Assembly: GCF_015665295.1 (NCBI RefSeq)
Contig: NZ_JADFAJ010000001.1
Coordinates: 215,197-279,196 of the forward strand
From: Maricaulis sp.
Lineage (GTDB): Bacteria; Pseudomonadota; Alphaproteobacteria; Caulobacterales; Maricaulaceae
Length of the DNA stretch: 64,000 bases
Direction: 5' to 3'
A program made the position numbers and the translations under genes. Positions within the stretch are counted from its first letter, which is position 1, and every line of letters begins with the position of its first letter. This document shows positions 1-8,699 of this stretch, in pieces. The notes below the pieces were generated by a model. The model saw only the letters and a program-made list of their open reading frames with translations, ran no database searches and was not told the origin of the DNA.

Positions 1-465
1 CAGGCCGTAGTGACCGCCGTGAGAGGCGCTGACATCAAGGCGATGAAGGTCCGCGAGCGGGTCCGATTCGGAGTCATGGCCAGGCTCGAGGCGATCGGCC
101 CGCACGAGGAGGCGGCCCGCAGGGCGCGTTCCCGCCTCATGCTGCCCGACGCCGCCAGCGAGGCACCGCAGCTCCTGTGGGCCACCGCAGACACGATCTG
201 GCGCGCCATTGGCGACGCTTCGACCGATGTGAACTTCTATTCCAAGCGGACCATACTGGCCGGCGTCTATGGCTCGACCCTATCGACCTGGCTCAACGAG
301 GCCGACACGGAGAAGGCCGAAGCCCAAGCTTTCCTCGACCGTCGCATCCAGAATGTGATGGATTTCGAGAAGACCAAGGCCAATATCGCCAGGCTCACGG
401 CCGAGCTGCCGGATCTGGCCGGCCTGCTGGGCAAGCTGCGCCACGGACCGGGCCCCCGGGTCTAG
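1..465 (+). CDS. COQ9 family protein, C-terminal part (5' truncated by window edge)
   Basis: The frame is open from the first base, so the true start lies upstream and only about 154 C-terminal codons are present. The segment [17 protein letters not shown] followed by [15 protein letters not shown] is the hallmark of the COQ9 C-terminal domain. In mitochondria COQ9 is a lipid-binding helper that presents ubiquinone intermediates to the COQ7 hydroxylase, and alphaproteobacterial homologues are assumed to support ubiquinone synthesis. The next gene is an alternative oxidase, which uses ubiquinol, so the pairing makes sense. The end is the TAG at 463-465. The identification is strong; the exact role in bacteria is inferred. 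Confidence 0.88.
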   Translation, partial: QAVVTAVRGADIKAMKVRERVRFGVMARLEAIGPHEEAARRARSRLMLPDAASEAPQLLWATADTIWRAIGDASTDVNFYSKRTILAGVYGSTLSTWLNEADTEKAEAQAFLDRRIQNVMDFEKTKANIARLTAELPDLAGLLGKLRHGPGPRV

Positions 466-614
466 GCGTCCGGTCGGCTGCGGGCTTCAATCCGCCTGGC
501 GAATACCCACAACCTGATTGCGAGATTTATCGACGCGCGGCGCCGTGCCACCTTCCGCCCTGTCCCGTCCGCGCGCACCGTGTCGCCATGCACCGTCCCA
601 AACGGGAGACCGAC

Positions 615-1259
615 ATGACGACGACGGACCACATCATTCTCGACCAGCACAGGAAGCCTGACGGGCTGGGCGACCATATCGCCCTGGGTTTCGTTAAATT
701 CCTGCGCTTCTTCGCCGACACGTTTTTCGCCAAACGCTATGGCCACCGCGCCGTGGTGCTGGAAACCGTTGCCGCCGTGCCCGGCATGGTCGGAGGCCTC
801 CTGCAGCATCTCAAGGCGCTGCGACGCATCCGCGATGACGAGGGCTGGATCCGCACCCTGCTGGATGAGGCGGAAAACGAGCGCATGCACCTGATGACCT
901 TCATCGAGATCGCCAAGCCGACCCTGTTCGAGCGGATCGTGATCATGATCGTCCAGGCGATTTTCTATAATTGCTATTTCTTCCTTTACCTCTTCGCGCC
1001 GCGCACGGCGCACCGTGTCGTCGGCTATTTCGAGGAAGAGGCGGTGATCAGCTACAGCCAGTATCTCGACGGCATTGATGCGGGCAAGCACGAGAATGTG
1101 CCGGCGCCGCAGATCGCCATCGATTACTGGAAACTGCCGGCCGATGCCCGCCTGCGCGATGTTGTGGATGCCGTGCGGGCCGACGAGGCTGGTCATCGCG
1201 ACGTCAATCACGATTATGCCGACCAACTCGGCCGCAAGCCGCGCACGCAGACCGCCTAG
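615..1259 (+). CDS. aox: Alternative oxidase (cyanide-insensitive ubiquinol oxidase)
   Basis: The 214-residue product is a diiron, membrane-associated ubiquinol:oxygen oxidoreductase that reduces O2 to water without pumping protons. The ligand motifs are visible in order: LET (Glu50), ENERMHL (Glu89, His92), a Glu triplet in YFEEEAV near residue 140, and ADEAGH (Glu191, His194). A hydrophobic hairpin lies around residues 107-128. ATG 615 is preferred over the in-frame ATG at 588 because GGGAG sits seven bases upstream. The stop overlaps the converging phosphatase stop (CTAG, 1256-1259). The protein has the short bacterial form without a mitochondrial presequence. No regulator is adjacent. Confidence 0.95.
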   Translation: MTTTDHIILDQHRKPDGLGDHIALGFVKFLRFFADTFFAKRYGHRAVVLETVAAVPGMVGGLLQHLKALRRIRDDEGWIRTLLDEAENERMHLMTFIEIAKPTLFERIVIMIVQAIFYNCYFFLYLFAPRTAHRVVGYFEEEAVISYSQYLDGIDAGKHENVPAPQIAIDYWKLPADARLRDVVDAVRADEAGHRDVNHDYADQLGRKPRTQTA

Positions 1260-2041
1260 TCGCGCTCGTCGTCCACCGCCCAGCGGGGCGAGTGGAACCA
1301 GGCCTCACGGGCGGGCACCTGGACATAATCGCGCTCGGGCCAGCGCATCGCGGTCAGATGGCCGCCAAACACGCAGCCTGTGTCGATACAGATGACATTG
1401 TTGCGTTCGCGAATCTCAGGCTCGGCGACATGGCCGTGCACGACGGTCGGATCGCCCGCGTAATTGCGGGCCCAGTCGCGCCGGATCGGCAGGCCGTGCA
1501 TGTCGCGCTCGCCAGTGACCTCGCCATACATGGCAAAGGCCCGCACCCGTGACGAGTCCTCGCCATGCATGTCGGCCTGGACCCCGGCATGGGCAACGAT
1601 CAGCCGGCCCTCATCCAGGATGAGATGGTGCGGCAGGGTGTCGATGAAATGGCCGAGTTCGCGATGGAAGGGGTCGGGCTCGGCCTGCATCTGATCGATG
1701 GTCTCGCGGATGCCGTGCGAAATTTTCACATCGCGACCGGCCAGCCAGCGCCGGAACTTGTCGTCATGATTGCCGACCACGCAATAGCCGCGCCCGGCGG
1801 TGACGGTCGCCTTCACCGTTCGCAGCACGCCGGGACTGTCGGGGCCGCGATCGACAAGATCACCCAGGAAGACCGGGCGGCGGCCTTCCGGATGGTGCCA
1901 GTCATGCACATCACGCCGGTCATAGCCCAAGCGTTCGAGCAGAGCCGCCAGCTCGTTGAAACAACCGTGAATATCGCCAATCAGGTCGAACGGGCCGCGG
2001 TCATCAATGTAGGCGCGCGGATCGGGAGGCGTTCGGATCAT
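1256..2041 (-). CDS. PPP-family metallophosphoesterase (ApaH/Ser-Thr phosphatase-like)
   Basis: The 261-residue protein carries the full metallophosphatase signature: GDIHGC (residues 22-27), [16 protein letters not shown], then HAGV and HGH near the C-terminus, which together bind a dinuclear metal centre. Relatives include diadenosine tetraphosphatase and protein phosphatases, so the substrate cannot be told from sequence. The ATG at 2041 starts just before the catalytic core; a longer upstream frame adds only low-complexity residues. It lies 40 bp downstream of purK on the same strand and could be co-transcribed with purEK. Its stop overlaps that of the alternative oxidase gene. Confidence 0.85.
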   Translation of the reverse strand: MIRTPPDPRAYIDDRGPFDLIGDIHGCFNELAALLERLGYDRRDVHDWHHPEGRRPVFLGDLVDRGPDSPGVLRTVKATVTAGRGYCVVGNHDDKFRRWLAGRDVKISHGIRETIDQMQAEPDPFHRELGHFIDTLPHHLILDEGRLIVAHAGVQADMHGEDSSRVRAFAMYGEVTGERDMHGLPIRRDWARNYAGDPTVVHGHVAEPEIRERNNVICIDTGCVFGGHLTAMRWPERDYVQVPAREAWFHSPRWAVDDERD

Positions 2042-2081
2042 GCCCCTAACATAAGCGGTCGGGCGGCCATTGGAAGCAGGC

Positions 2082-3161
2082 TCAGAGCGGCGAGAGCCGG
2101 TTGACATGCCCCATCTTGCGGCCTGCACGGGTCTCGCGCTTGCCATAGAGGTGCAGACGCGCCCGCGGATCGGCCGCCAGTTCGGCCCAGGCGTCGGCAT
2201 CATGGCCGATCAGATTGGTCATCACACAGGCCGAATGGGCAGCGGGGTCAGCGAGCGGCCAGCCGGCAACGGCACGCATGTGCTGTTCGAACTGGTCACA
2301 GCCGCAGCCATCCATCGTCCAGTGTCCGGTATTGTGAACCCGCGGCGCGATCTCGTTGACGATCAGCTCGCCCGCGCCGAGATCAAACAGCTCGACCGCA
2401 AAAACCCCGACATGACCCAGCCCGTCACCGAGGGCACGGGCAATCGCCAGGGCCCGGCCCTGGGTCGCGCTGTCGATACCCGGAGCCGGCGCGGTCGCGG
2501 TCTTGAGGATGCCATCGCCATGGACATTCTCGGACAGGGGGAAGGCCATAACCTCGCCGCTGACCGAACGGGCCGCGACGACAGAGAGTTCGCGAATGAA
2601 GGCCGCAGCGCCCTCAAGAATGGCCGGCTGACAGCCGATCGTTTCCCAGGCCGCGCGCGCGTCCTCGGCGTCACGGATCCAGGCCTGCCCCTTGCCGTCA
2701 TAACCGAAGCGCCGTGTCTTCAGGACGGCCGGCAGGCCGATATCCTCGATCGCGGCCTCCAGGCTGTCGATATCGTCGACCTGGGCGAAGGGGACGGTTC
2801 TCACGCCCTGCTGATTGATGAAATGCTTCTCGATGAAACGGTCCTGGGTCAGTTCGAGCGATCTGGCGCCGGGACGCAGCGCCGAAGCGGCGGCCGCAAT
2901 CGCCACGGTTTCCACCGGCACATTCTCGAACTCATAGGTGATGGCGTCGCAGCGGCTGGCGAAATTGGCCACAGCACCGGCATCATCCCACGGCGCGCAA
3001 TAGCTGCGCGCAGCGACGCGGCTGGCCGGGCAATCGGGTTCGGGGTCATAGATGTGGACGTCAAAGCCCAGCGCGGCGCCGGCGCTGGCCAGCATGCGGC
3101 CCAGCTGGCCGCCGCCCAGAATGCCGATCACACTGCCCGGAACCAGTGGCCCATCGCTCAT
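2082..3161 (-). CDS. purK: N5-carboxyaminoimidazole ribonucleotide synthetase
   Basis: ATP-dependent carboxylation of AIR to N5-CAIR, step 6a of de novo purine synthesis in the cytoplasm. The 359-residue product begins with the nucleotide-binding GILGGGQLGRML motif (residues 13-24) of PurK. The ATP-grasp core contains YDGKGQ, and the active-site segment NEIAPRVHNTGHWT is characteristic. ATG 3161 is chosen over an in-frame upstream GTG/ATG because the motif then sits at the usual distance and purE ends only five bases upstream. It forms a purE-purK operon with the preceding gene, whose product uses N5-CAIR. Confidence 0.96.
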   Translation of the reverse strand: MSDGPLVPGSVIGILGGGQLGRMLASAGAALGFDVHIYDPEPDCPASRVAARSYCAPWDDAGAVANFASRCDAITYEFENVPVETVAIAAAASALRPGARSLELTQDRFIEKHFINQQGVRTVPFAQVDDIDSLEAAIEDIGLPAVLKTRRFGYDGKGQAWIRDAEDARAAWETIGCQPAILEGAAAFIRELSVVAARSVSGEVMAFPLSENVHGDGILKTATAPAPGIDSATQGRALAIARALGDGLGHVGVFAVELFDLGAGELIVNEIAPRVHNTGHWTMDGCGCDQFEQHMRAVAGWPLADPAAHSACVMTNLIGHDADAWAELAADPRARLHLYGKRETRAGRKMGHVNRLSPL

Positions 3162-3166
3162 GGCAA

Positions 3167-3688
3167 TCAGTCCTCGACCGTCACCGGGACGCTGTCGGTC
3201 TGGGCCTGGCGCCAAGCGTCGAGCCGTTCGGCAATGCCGGCATCCATCAGCGACAGGATGGAGGCGGCCAGCAGGCCGGCATTCTTAGCACCGGCATCAC
3301 CGATCGCCAGGGTGCCGACCGGTACACCGCCAGGCATCTGGACGATGGAGAGCAAGCTGTCCTGACCATTGAGCGTCTTGGACTTCACGGGCACGCCCAG
3401 CACGGGAAGGCTGGTCATCGAGGCGACCATGCCCGGCAGGTGCGCCGCACCGCCGGCGCCGGCGATCACGACCTTGATGCCGCGGCCGCGTGCCGACTTG
3501 GAAAACGCCACCAACCGGTCCGGCGTGCGATGCGCTGACACGACCTGCGTCTCATGGCTGATCCCCAGCTCCGCCAGAATGTTGGCGGCTTTCTTCATTG
3601 TTGGCCAATCCGAGCGCGAGCCCATGATGATGGCAACGTCGACGGGATATCTGGAGAGGTCGGATGAGGACGGCGAAACTTCGCTCAT
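3167..3688 (-). CDS. purE: N5-carboxyaminoimidazole ribonucleotide mutase
   Basis: Class I PurE, which converts N5-CAIR to CAIR. The 173-residue length is typical of the bacterial mutase. Motifs seen are [10 protein letters not shown] (residues 22-31), SAHRTPDR (51-58) and the glycine-rich [11 protein letters not shown] of the active site. ATG 3688 follows an AGGAAG ribosome binding site by four to six bases; a longer frame upstream lacks homologous sequence. Its ribosome binding site lies in the 3' arm of a perfect 7-bp inverted repeat (3691-3716), discussed separately. It is followed five bases later by purK. Confidence 0.96.
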   Translation of the reverse strand: MSEVSPSSSDLSRYPVDVAIIMGSRSDWPTMKKAANILAELGISHETQVVSAHRTPDRLVAFSKSARGRGIKVVIAGAGGAAHLPGMVASMTSLPVLGVPVKSKTLNGQDSLLSIVQMPGGVPVGTLAIGDAGAKNAGLLAASILSLMDAGIAERLDAWRQAQTDSVPVTVED

Positions 3689-3690
3689 GA

Positions 3691-3716
3691 CGCTTCCTGC
3701 GCGTGAAAAGGAAGCG
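3691..3716 (-). promoter_or_regulatory. Inverted repeat overlapping the purE ribosome binding site
   Basis: CGCTTCC at 3691-3697 and GGAAGCG at 3710-3716 are perfect complements with a 12-base spacer. In the purE message the GGAAG Shine-Dalgarno lies in the arm nearest the start codon, so folding would hide it. The structure is visible; a regulatory role is inference. Confidence 0.4.
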
Positions 3717-3819
3717 CGCGACCATAGCTTCACGCGCGTGAACGTCAAGAACATCCGGCAAGACAAAGTCAAAGCGCGTCCGCTTGACCGTTTCTTAACC
3801 ACACTTGGCGAGCCTGAGG

Positions 3820-4587
3820 ATGAAGAGAATCGAACTGGATCGTGCCATGCGCATCGGACCGACCGGCCCAACCGGGAATGTTTCCCGCCCCAGCAAGACC
3901 GAGACTGCCCGCCGCGGCGGTGGCAGCGAACAAGCGAGTGCCGTACCGTCGGATGCCGCTTCGATCATGGGCGTGCCGGAAGCTGAACTGACTCCGAATG
4001 TCCAGCGCGCGCTTCTGTCGCTGATGGGCGAGGTCGACCAGCTGCGCAAGGAGACCGAGCGTCTGCGCGGTCGCGTCCGGGAACTGGAATCGCTGGCAGA
4101 TCACGACGTCATGCTGCCAGTGCTGAACCGCCGCGCCTTCCTGCGCGAAGTCAGCCGGGCGCTCGCCCTGGCCGAGCGCCACAATGCACCGTCCGCCCTT
4201 GTCTATTTTGATCTCAACGGCTTCAAGGCGATCAACGACCAGTATGGTCATGCCGCCGGCGATGCCGCCTTGCACCATATCGCCAATCTTCTCACGGCCC
4301 ATGTCCGCGAAACCGACGCGGTTGGCCGTCTCGGCGGTGATGAGTTTGCCGTGGTCCTGACCCTGACCGGGGCTGACGGAGCGGAAAACAAGGCGCGCGA
4401 ACTGGCCGACCGGGTCTCCACGACACCGTTCGACTATGCGGGCCGCAAGCTGATGGTGAGCACCGCCTGGGGCTGCCAACCGCTGCAGGCCGGCAAGCGT
4501 GCCGAGGACGTCATGGCGAGCGCCGACGCCGCCATGTATGCCTGCAAGCAGGCGCAAAAATCAGGGGATGAGCGCAAACAGGCCTGA
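3820..4587 (+). CDS. DgcB-like diguanylate cyclase (coiled coil + GGDEF)
   Basis: Synthesises cyclic di-GMP from two GTP. The 255-residue protein has a disordered N-terminus (about 1-55), a coiled coil (about 65-95, with [15 protein letters not shown]) and a GGDEF domain (about 100-250). The active site RLGGDEF is intact. The RETD sequence five residues before it is a complete I-site, so product inhibition is expected. The coiled-coil-GGDEF layout and PVLNRRAF motif resemble Caulobacter DgcB, which promotes surface attachment. The start is uncertain: ATG 3820 and ATG 3847 are both possible, and neither has a strong ribosome binding site. It is divergent from purE. Confidence 0.88.
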   Translation: MKRIELDRAMRIGPTGPTGNVSRPSKTETARRGGGSEQASAVPSDAASIMGVPEAELTPNVQRALLSLMGEVDQLRKETERLRGRVRELESLADHDVMLPVLNRRAFLREVSRALALAERHNAPSALVYFDLNGFKAINDQYGHAAGDAALHHIANLLTAHVRETDAVGRLGGDEFAVVLTLTGADGAENKARELADRVSTTPFDYAGRKLMVSTAWGCQPLQAGKRAEDVMASADAAMYACKQAQKSGDERKQA

Positions 4588-4604
4588 CGGGCCTGTACGC
4601 GCCT

Positions 4605-4817
4605 TCAGGCGATAATATCCGGCGTGAGCTGGTCTTCGAGCTGCGAGATCATGTCCTTGATCCGCAGCTTTTCCTTTTTCAGGCGGGCGTATTTGAGCTG
4701 GTCGACCACGCCGTTGACGGTCAGCGCATCGACCTCGTGATTGAGGGATTCATGCTGCTCCCGCAGGCTCTCGATCCGTTCGGTCAGGGCCTGCTGGTCC
4801 AGGGATTCTCCATCCAT
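4605..4817 (-). CDS. DUF465 (YdcH-type) small coiled-coil protein
   Basis: The 70-residue, charged, helical protein ends its first helix pair with YARLKKEKLRIKDMISQLE, which is the DUF465 signature (conserved L-K-K-x-K-L-x-I-K-D). The function of this family is unknown; members are short cytoplasmic helical hairpins common in Alphaproteobacteria. A second DUF465 gene lies 0.9 kb away on the opposite strand, beyond ubiX, sharing the ARLKK-KLRIK core. It converges with the diguanylate cyclase gene, 17 bp away. No terminator is obvious in the short gap. Confidence 0.85.
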   Translation of the reverse strand: MDGESLDQQALTERIESLREQHESLNHEVDALTVNGVVDQLKYARLKKEKLRIKDMISQLEDQLTPDIIA

Positions 4818-4876
4818 TCCTCAGCCGTCTCTTTCTGATCTTGTACAGATCTGCCTGGTCCGGAATACAGTTCCGG

Positions 4877-4913
4877 AGCTTCGGTCCCAAGCTTCGGTCC
4901 CAAGCTTCGGTCC
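4877..4913. repeat. 13-bp tandem repeat, about 2.8 copies
   Basis: The unit agcttcggtccca occurs at 4877-4889 and 4890-4902, with a partial third copy at 4903-4913. Each unit junction creates an AAGCTT palindrome. It lies in the 209-bp gap between the first DUF465 gene and ubiX; no gene is visible there. Confidence 0.85.
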
Positions 4914-5026
4914 GGCGCCGCGATCGGCGCTTTCGCCCAAGCCAACGTGGCGAAGCGAATAGGATACTGGCATTCGTCGGCCAAATAAATCGCCGATCAC
5001 GCTGCAGATGCGAATAGCCGCCCCGA

Positions 5027-5614
5027 CTAGCGACGGCCGCCTTCCAGGTCCTCGCCCCAGCGCCGGGTGCCGTCCCAGTCCAGCCCGAACAGGTCGAGTG
5101 CCCGGCCAACCGACTGGTCAACCAGGTCGTCAATGGATTTCGGCTTGGCATAGAAGGCCGGCAGGGGCGGGCAGATCACGGCGCCCATTTCGGTCAATGC
5201 CTCCATCGTGCGCAGGTGGCCGAGGTGGAAAGGCGTCTCGCGTACCATCAGGACAAGCCGGCGACGCTCCTTGAGAACGACATCGGCGGCCCGTGTCAGG
5301 AGGCTGGATGTCACGCCTGTGGCAATCTCCGACATGGTCTTGACCGAGCAGGGCGCGATCAGCATGCCGCGGGTCGCAAACGAGCCCGACGCGATCGGCG
5401 CGCCGACATCGGGCATCTTGTAGACATGATCGGCCTTGGCCCGGAACTCCTTGATCGAAATATCCGTTTCATAGCCAAGCGTCATCTCTGCCGCTTTCGA
5501 GGCGACCAGATGGGTCTCGATACCCAGCGCCTTCAGCGCCTCCATCGCCCGTATGCCATAGATGATCCCGGAGGCGCCAGAGACGCCCACAATCATCCGA
5601 TCCGGCTTCACCAT
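5027..5614 (-). CDS. ubiX: Flavin prenyltransferase UbiX
   Basis: The 195-residue enzyme makes prenylated FMN from FMN and dimethylallyl phosphate, the cofactor of UbiD-type decarboxylases in ubiquinone synthesis. The N-terminal VGVSGASGIIYGIR motif (about residues 9-22) is the FMN-binding signature. APCSVKTMSEIATG, RRRLVLMVRETPFH and the C-terminal PPLPAFYAKPKSIDDLVDQ are all typical of UbiX. Length matches the family. No ubiD gene is seen in the window. It is flanked by two DUF465 genes in a layout that may be coincidental. Confidence 0.95.
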   Translation of the reverse strand: MVKPDRMIVGVSGASGIIYGIRAMEALKALGIETHLVASKAAEMTLGYETDISIKEFRAKADHVYKMPDVGAPIASGSFATRGMLIAPCSVKTMSEIATGVTSSLLTRAADVVLKERRRLVLMVRETPFHLGHLRTMEALTEMGAVICPPLPAFYAKPKSIDDLVDQSVGRALDLFGLDWDGTRRWGEDLEGGRR

Positions 5615-5702
5615 TTTCTAACCCCGAAACGTTTCGTGAATAGACATAGTGCGGGAACCTGCTTCAATCGAGTGTTCCACTTCACAAGAGGGAGACGTCT
5701 CC

Positions 5703-5891
5703 ATGCCCATCGAAGCCCGCATCCGTGAGCTCGACGCCAAACACACGCGTCTGGATACACAAATCGACGAGGTCAAGAAGCACCCGTCGGCGGATTCCCT
5801 GGAACTGGCGCGCCTCAAAAAGCAGAAGCTTCGAATCAAGGAACAGATAGAAAGCTTGCGACTATCGGCGCACGAGACACTCACAGGCTAG
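5703..5891 (+). CDS. DUF465 (YdcH-type) small coiled-coil protein
   Basis: This 62-residue protein has the LARLKKQKLRIKEQIESL signature of DUF465 and is paralogous to the gene at 4605-4817. ATG 5703 follows a GGGAGACG ribosome binding site about five bases upstream. It is predicted to be a short helical hairpin with heavy charge and no membrane segment. Function is unknown. It is followed by a strong intrinsic terminator at 5918-5945, so the message is probably monocistronic and divergent from ubiX. Confidence 0.88.
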   Translation: MPIEARIRELDAKHTRLDTQIDEVKKHPSADSLELARLKKQKLRIKEQIESLRLSAHETLTG

Positions 5892-5917
5892 CTGATTACA
5901 GCAGCGCAATTATCAAC

Positions 5918-5945
5918 GGGGCGGCTTTCGGGCCGCCCTTTTTGC
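5918..5945 (+). terminator. Rho-independent terminator
   Basis: Stem GGGCGGC (5919-5925) and GCCGCCC (5932-5938) with a six-base loop, followed by a run of T. It ends the second DUF465 transcript. Confidence 0.85.
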
Positions 5946-5981
5946 GCGCTACACTGCCCGACCACCGATTTGGAGTTTCCG

Positions 5982-6851
5982 ATGCGCCTTTCCGCCCTGC
6001 TTGTGGCTTCCGGCCTGCTCGTTCTGTCAAACTGGACGGCGACGGCGTTCGCCCAGCCGGATCCAGACGCTTCGGAGTGTGCAGCCGGCCAGGCCGCGAT
6101 GGACCGCGGCGAGAATGACGAGGCCATCCGCCTTTTCCGGGACTGTCTGGACCATGCCGACCTCGACATGAGCCAGGAAATCGCCGCCTATGCCGCTCTG
6201 GGGGCGGCGCTGCTGGCCGAACGGGAATTCCAGGAGGCCCTTGAGGCCTATAATTTCGCCTTTGCGATTGTCGAGACCCGCGGCGCACGCGTGATCGAGC
6301 CGACGCTCTATCGCAATCGCGGCATTGCCCGGTCCGAACTCGGCCAGCCCGAACGGGCGCTGGAAGACCTCCAGACGGCCGCGGCGGCTGCGCCCAATGA
6401 CACGCTGACGCAGATCACGCTCGGCGTGGTCTACCAGGCACTCGACCGTGATGCCGACGCCGTGGTTGCCTTTGACAACGTGGTGCGCCTCGAGCCGGAC
6501 TGGATCGGCGCCTGGATCAACCGCGCCGGTGCCCTGCTCGATGTCGGCCTGACGCGGGCCGCTGTCGAGGATGCCCGCCGGGCTGTCGAGCTGGCGCCCG
6601 AGGACGGCTCGACGCTGAACATGTTGTGCTGGACCCTGATCAAGGACGACCGGGCCGAGACCGCCCTGCCCCTGTGCGAACAGGCTGTTGCCGCGGAGCC
6701 GGACACCGGGGCGATCGTCCACTCTTACGCCACGGCGCTGGAAGCCGTTGGTCGCCTGGATGAAGCCCGATCGCTGTTCCGCCGCGCCTGGCGGCTGAAC
6801 CCTGACGATCCGGAAATCCTGCATGACTACGAACGCACGAACAATCCCTGA
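5982..6851 (+). CDS. Secreted TPR-repeat protein
   Basis: The 289-residue protein starts with a signal peptide (MRLSALLVASGLLVLSN, likely cleaved after AFA near residue 24). It is then built of tetratricopeptide repeats from about residue 30 to the end, for example LYRNRGIARSELGQPERAL and INRAGALLDVGLTRAAV. TPR proteins are scaffolds for protein contacts, and this one should act in the periplasm. ATG 5982 has TGGAG six bases upstream; an in-frame TTG at 5970 is less likely. No enzymatic domain is visible. A 26-codon ORF (6883-6960) follows but has no independent support. Confidence 0.8.
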   Translation: MRLSALLVASGLLVLSNWTATAFAQPDPDASECAAGQAAMDRGENDEAIRLFRDCLDHADLDMSQEIAAYAALGAALLAEREFQEALEAYNFAFAIVETRGARVIEPTLYRNRGIARSELGQPERALEDLQTAAAAAPNDTLTQITLGVVYQALDRDADAVVAFDNVVRLEPDWIGAWINRAGALLDVGLTRAAVEDARRAVELAPEDGSTLNMLCWTLIKDDRAETALPLCEQAVAAEPDTGAIVHSYATALEAVGRLDEARSLFRRAWRLNPDDPEILHDYERTNNP

Positions 6852-6962
6852 CACCGACGGACCCGGCCCTGCCGCGGCCGGCATGGATTGCCAGCGCCGC
6901 CTGCGTGTGCAAGGTCAGCGCTTCGCGTTCGCGCAGCTGCGCGCCGGCAATGAGGACTGAAA

Positions 6963-7763
6963 ATGGGTGACCGCGTCGCAATCATCACCGGGGGCGCCAA
7001 CGGTATCGGCAAGGCCTGTGCCCGGCGCCTTGCCGAAGACGGCTGCCAGGTCGTCATCGCCGACATCGACAGCCATGCCGGCCACGCTCTTGCCGAGGAG
7101 CTGGGCGCCGACAAGGGCAAGGCCCTGTTCGTATCGTGCAATGTCGCCGACCGGCTGGCGGTCAACAATCTCCTGTCCGAGACCCGTTCGACCTTCGAGC
7201 GCCTCGACGTGCTGGTAAACAATGCCGGCATCGTCGCCGGTGGCGATATACTGAGCCTTTCGGAAGCCGATTTCGACAAGGTGATGGGCGTCAATCTGCG
7301 CGGCGCCTTCCTGGTCGCGCGCGAAGCGGCTCGCCAGATGGTCGACCAGATCGAGGAGGATGGCGAACGGGCGGAAGATGTCCGCCGCCGCTATGCCATC
7401 ATCAACATGTCCTCGGTCAACGGTGTGATGGCGATCCCCGACCAGCTTGCCTATTGCACGACCAAGGGCGCGATCAACCAGATGACAAAGTCGATGGCGC
7501 TGGCGCTGGCCAGATATGGCATCCGCGTCAATGCCATCGGGCCGGGCAGCATCAATACCGATGTGCTCAGGGCGGTGAATGACAATCCCGAAGCGATGGA
7601 CAAGATCATGTCGCGCACCCCGCTGCAGCGGATCGGCGATCCTGACGAGATTGCCTCGGTTGCATCCTTCCTGGCCTCGCGCGATGCCAGCTACATCACC
7701 GGCACCACCATCTATGCCGATGGCGGCCGCCTGGCGATGAATTACACCGTGCCCAAAGGCTGA
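6963..7763 (+). CDS. Short-chain dehydrogenase/reductase (SDR)
   Basis: A classical SDR of 266 residues with the cofactor motif TGGANGIG (residues 9-16), NNAG in the fourth strand, catalytic Ser in NMSSVNG, and the YCTTK active-site Tyr and Lys. The D-I-D after the second strand (IADIDS) suggests NAD(H) rather than NADP(H). The substrate is not predictable. An acidic insertion QIEEDGERAEDVRRR precedes the catalytic serine and is longer than in most family members. It follows the TPR gene by 111 bp, with GAGGA about seven bases before the start. It is followed by a bidirectional terminator. Confidence 0.88.
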   Translation: MGDRVAIITGGANGIGKACARRLAEDGCQVVIADIDSHAGHALAEELGADKGKALFVSCNVADRLAVNNLLSETRSTFERLDVLVNNAGIVAGGDILSLSEADFDKVMGVNLRGAFLVAREAARQMVDQIEEDGERAEDVRRRYAIINMSSVNGVMAIPDQLAYCTTKGAINQMTKSMALALARYGIRVNAIGPGSINTDVLRAVNDNPEAMDKIMSRTPLQRIGDPDEIASVASFLASRDASYITGTTIYADGGRLAMNYTVPKG

Positions 7764-7783
7764 CGCCTGCCGCCTCTATGGCT

Positions 7784-7828
7784 TAAAAAAAAGCAGGCCC
7801 GGATCCAAATGGATCCGGGCCTTTTTTT
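7784..7828. terminator. Bidirectional intrinsic terminator
   Basis: A 12-bp perfect stem (AGGCCCGGATCC, 7795-7806, paired with 7811-7822) has a four-base loop. It is flanked by an A-run on the left and a T-run on the right, so it can stop both converging transcripts (SDR and DUF1013). Confidence 0.9.
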
Positions 7829-7865
7829 GTGGCTGAAAGGCCGGCCGTCCTGTTCGGACCCGGGT

Positions 7866-8534
7866 CTATTCGGCCTTGGGGCCGCCAAACAAGGTTTCGA
7901 GATCGATCTCGGCTTCCTGGACCGGCTTTTCCTCGGCCTGGTGCAGGTCTTCCTGGGCCTTGAGGGTATCGGTCAGCAGTTCCGGGTTCTCTTCCTCGAG
8001 CTTGCGGCGGCGGGCCGAGGCCTTCTTCACCTGCTCGTCGAGGTCGATCTGGGTGCAAAGCCCCAGCGAGACCGGATCGGTCGGCTTGATGTTGGACGAG
8101 TTCCAGTGGCTGCGCTCGCGCACCGCCTGGATCGTGGTCTTGGTCGTGCCGATCAGCTTGGAGATCTGGGCATCGGCCAGTTCCGGGTGGTTTCGGACCA
8201 GCCAGGCGATGGCATCCGGACGATTCTGGCGACGCGACAACGGCGTGTAGCGCGGACCGCGGCGCTTGGCCGGCTGGTGCAGCTCGGAGTATTTCGGCTT
8301 CACCACCGTCATGCGGTACTTGTCGCTCTTCTCCGCCTTCTCGATTTCCTCGCGCGTCAGCTGTCCGTTGGTAATCGGGTCAGCGCCGCGCACGCCGACG
8401 GCGACATCGCCATCGGCAATGCCTTTTACTTCGAGCGGATGCAGGCCGCAGAAATCGGCGATCTGGTCGAAGGTCAGCGAGGTATTGTCGACGAGCCAGA
8501 CGGCCGTCGCTTTCGGCATCAGGATCTCGGTCAT
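7866..8534 (-). CDS. DUF1013 family regulator (TrcR-like)
   Basis: The 222-residue protein matches the DUF1013 family, nearly confined to Alphaproteobacteria. The N-terminal segment TFDQIADFCGLHPLEVKGIADG (about residues 20-41) and a second segment ISKLIGTTKTTIQAVRERSHWN (about 120-141) both look like helix-turn-helix units. The C-terminus is a charged helix ending in a short acidic tail. A Caulobacter member has been described, from memory, as an RNA-polymerase-associated regulator named TrcR. ATG 8534 begins at MTEILMPKA, the conserved N-terminus. It is isolated by terminators on both sides and is probably monocistronic. Confidence 0.85.
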   Translation of the reverse strand: MTEILMPKATAVWLVDNTSLTFDQIADFCGLHPLEVKGIADGDVAVGVRGADPITNGQLTREEIEKAEKSDKYRMTVVKPKYSELHQPAKRRGPRYTPLSRRQNRPDAIAWLVRNHPELADAQISKLIGTTKTTIQAVRERSHWNSSNIKPTDPVSLGLCTQIDLDEQVKKASARRRKLEEENPELLTDTLKAQEDLHQAEEKPVQEAEIDLETLFGGPKAE

Positions 8535-8573
8535 GATCTCAGCTCCAAGGCATGGGATTGATAGCACAAAAAC

Positions 8574-8603
8574 AAAAAAAGCCCGACGCGGCGGCCGGGC
8601 TTG
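8574..8603 (-). terminator. Rho-independent terminator, minus strand
   Basis: AGCCCG (8580-8585) pairs with CGGGCT (8596-8601). On the minus strand the hairpin is followed by a run of seven T. It lies about 100 bp beyond the quinone oxidoreductase stop and just upstream of the DUF1013 gene. Confidence 0.75.
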
Positions 8604-8699
8604 GGCTTCCGACGCTGGCGGCAGGTCTGCACCATCCAGCGATTTGGTGCATTTATAGCGCAGACCGCGCGGGCTGCAAAGCCGGGCAGCCTGCACAAA

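Noticed and set aside
4877..4913. CRISPR-like array
   Set aside because: Repeats are contiguous without spacers; the same applies to the 7-bp and 12-bp repeats.
6883..6960. A 26-codon ORF between the TPR gene and the SDR
   Set aside because: It has no clear ribosome binding site and no similarity; the bases are equally explained as leader of the SDR gene.
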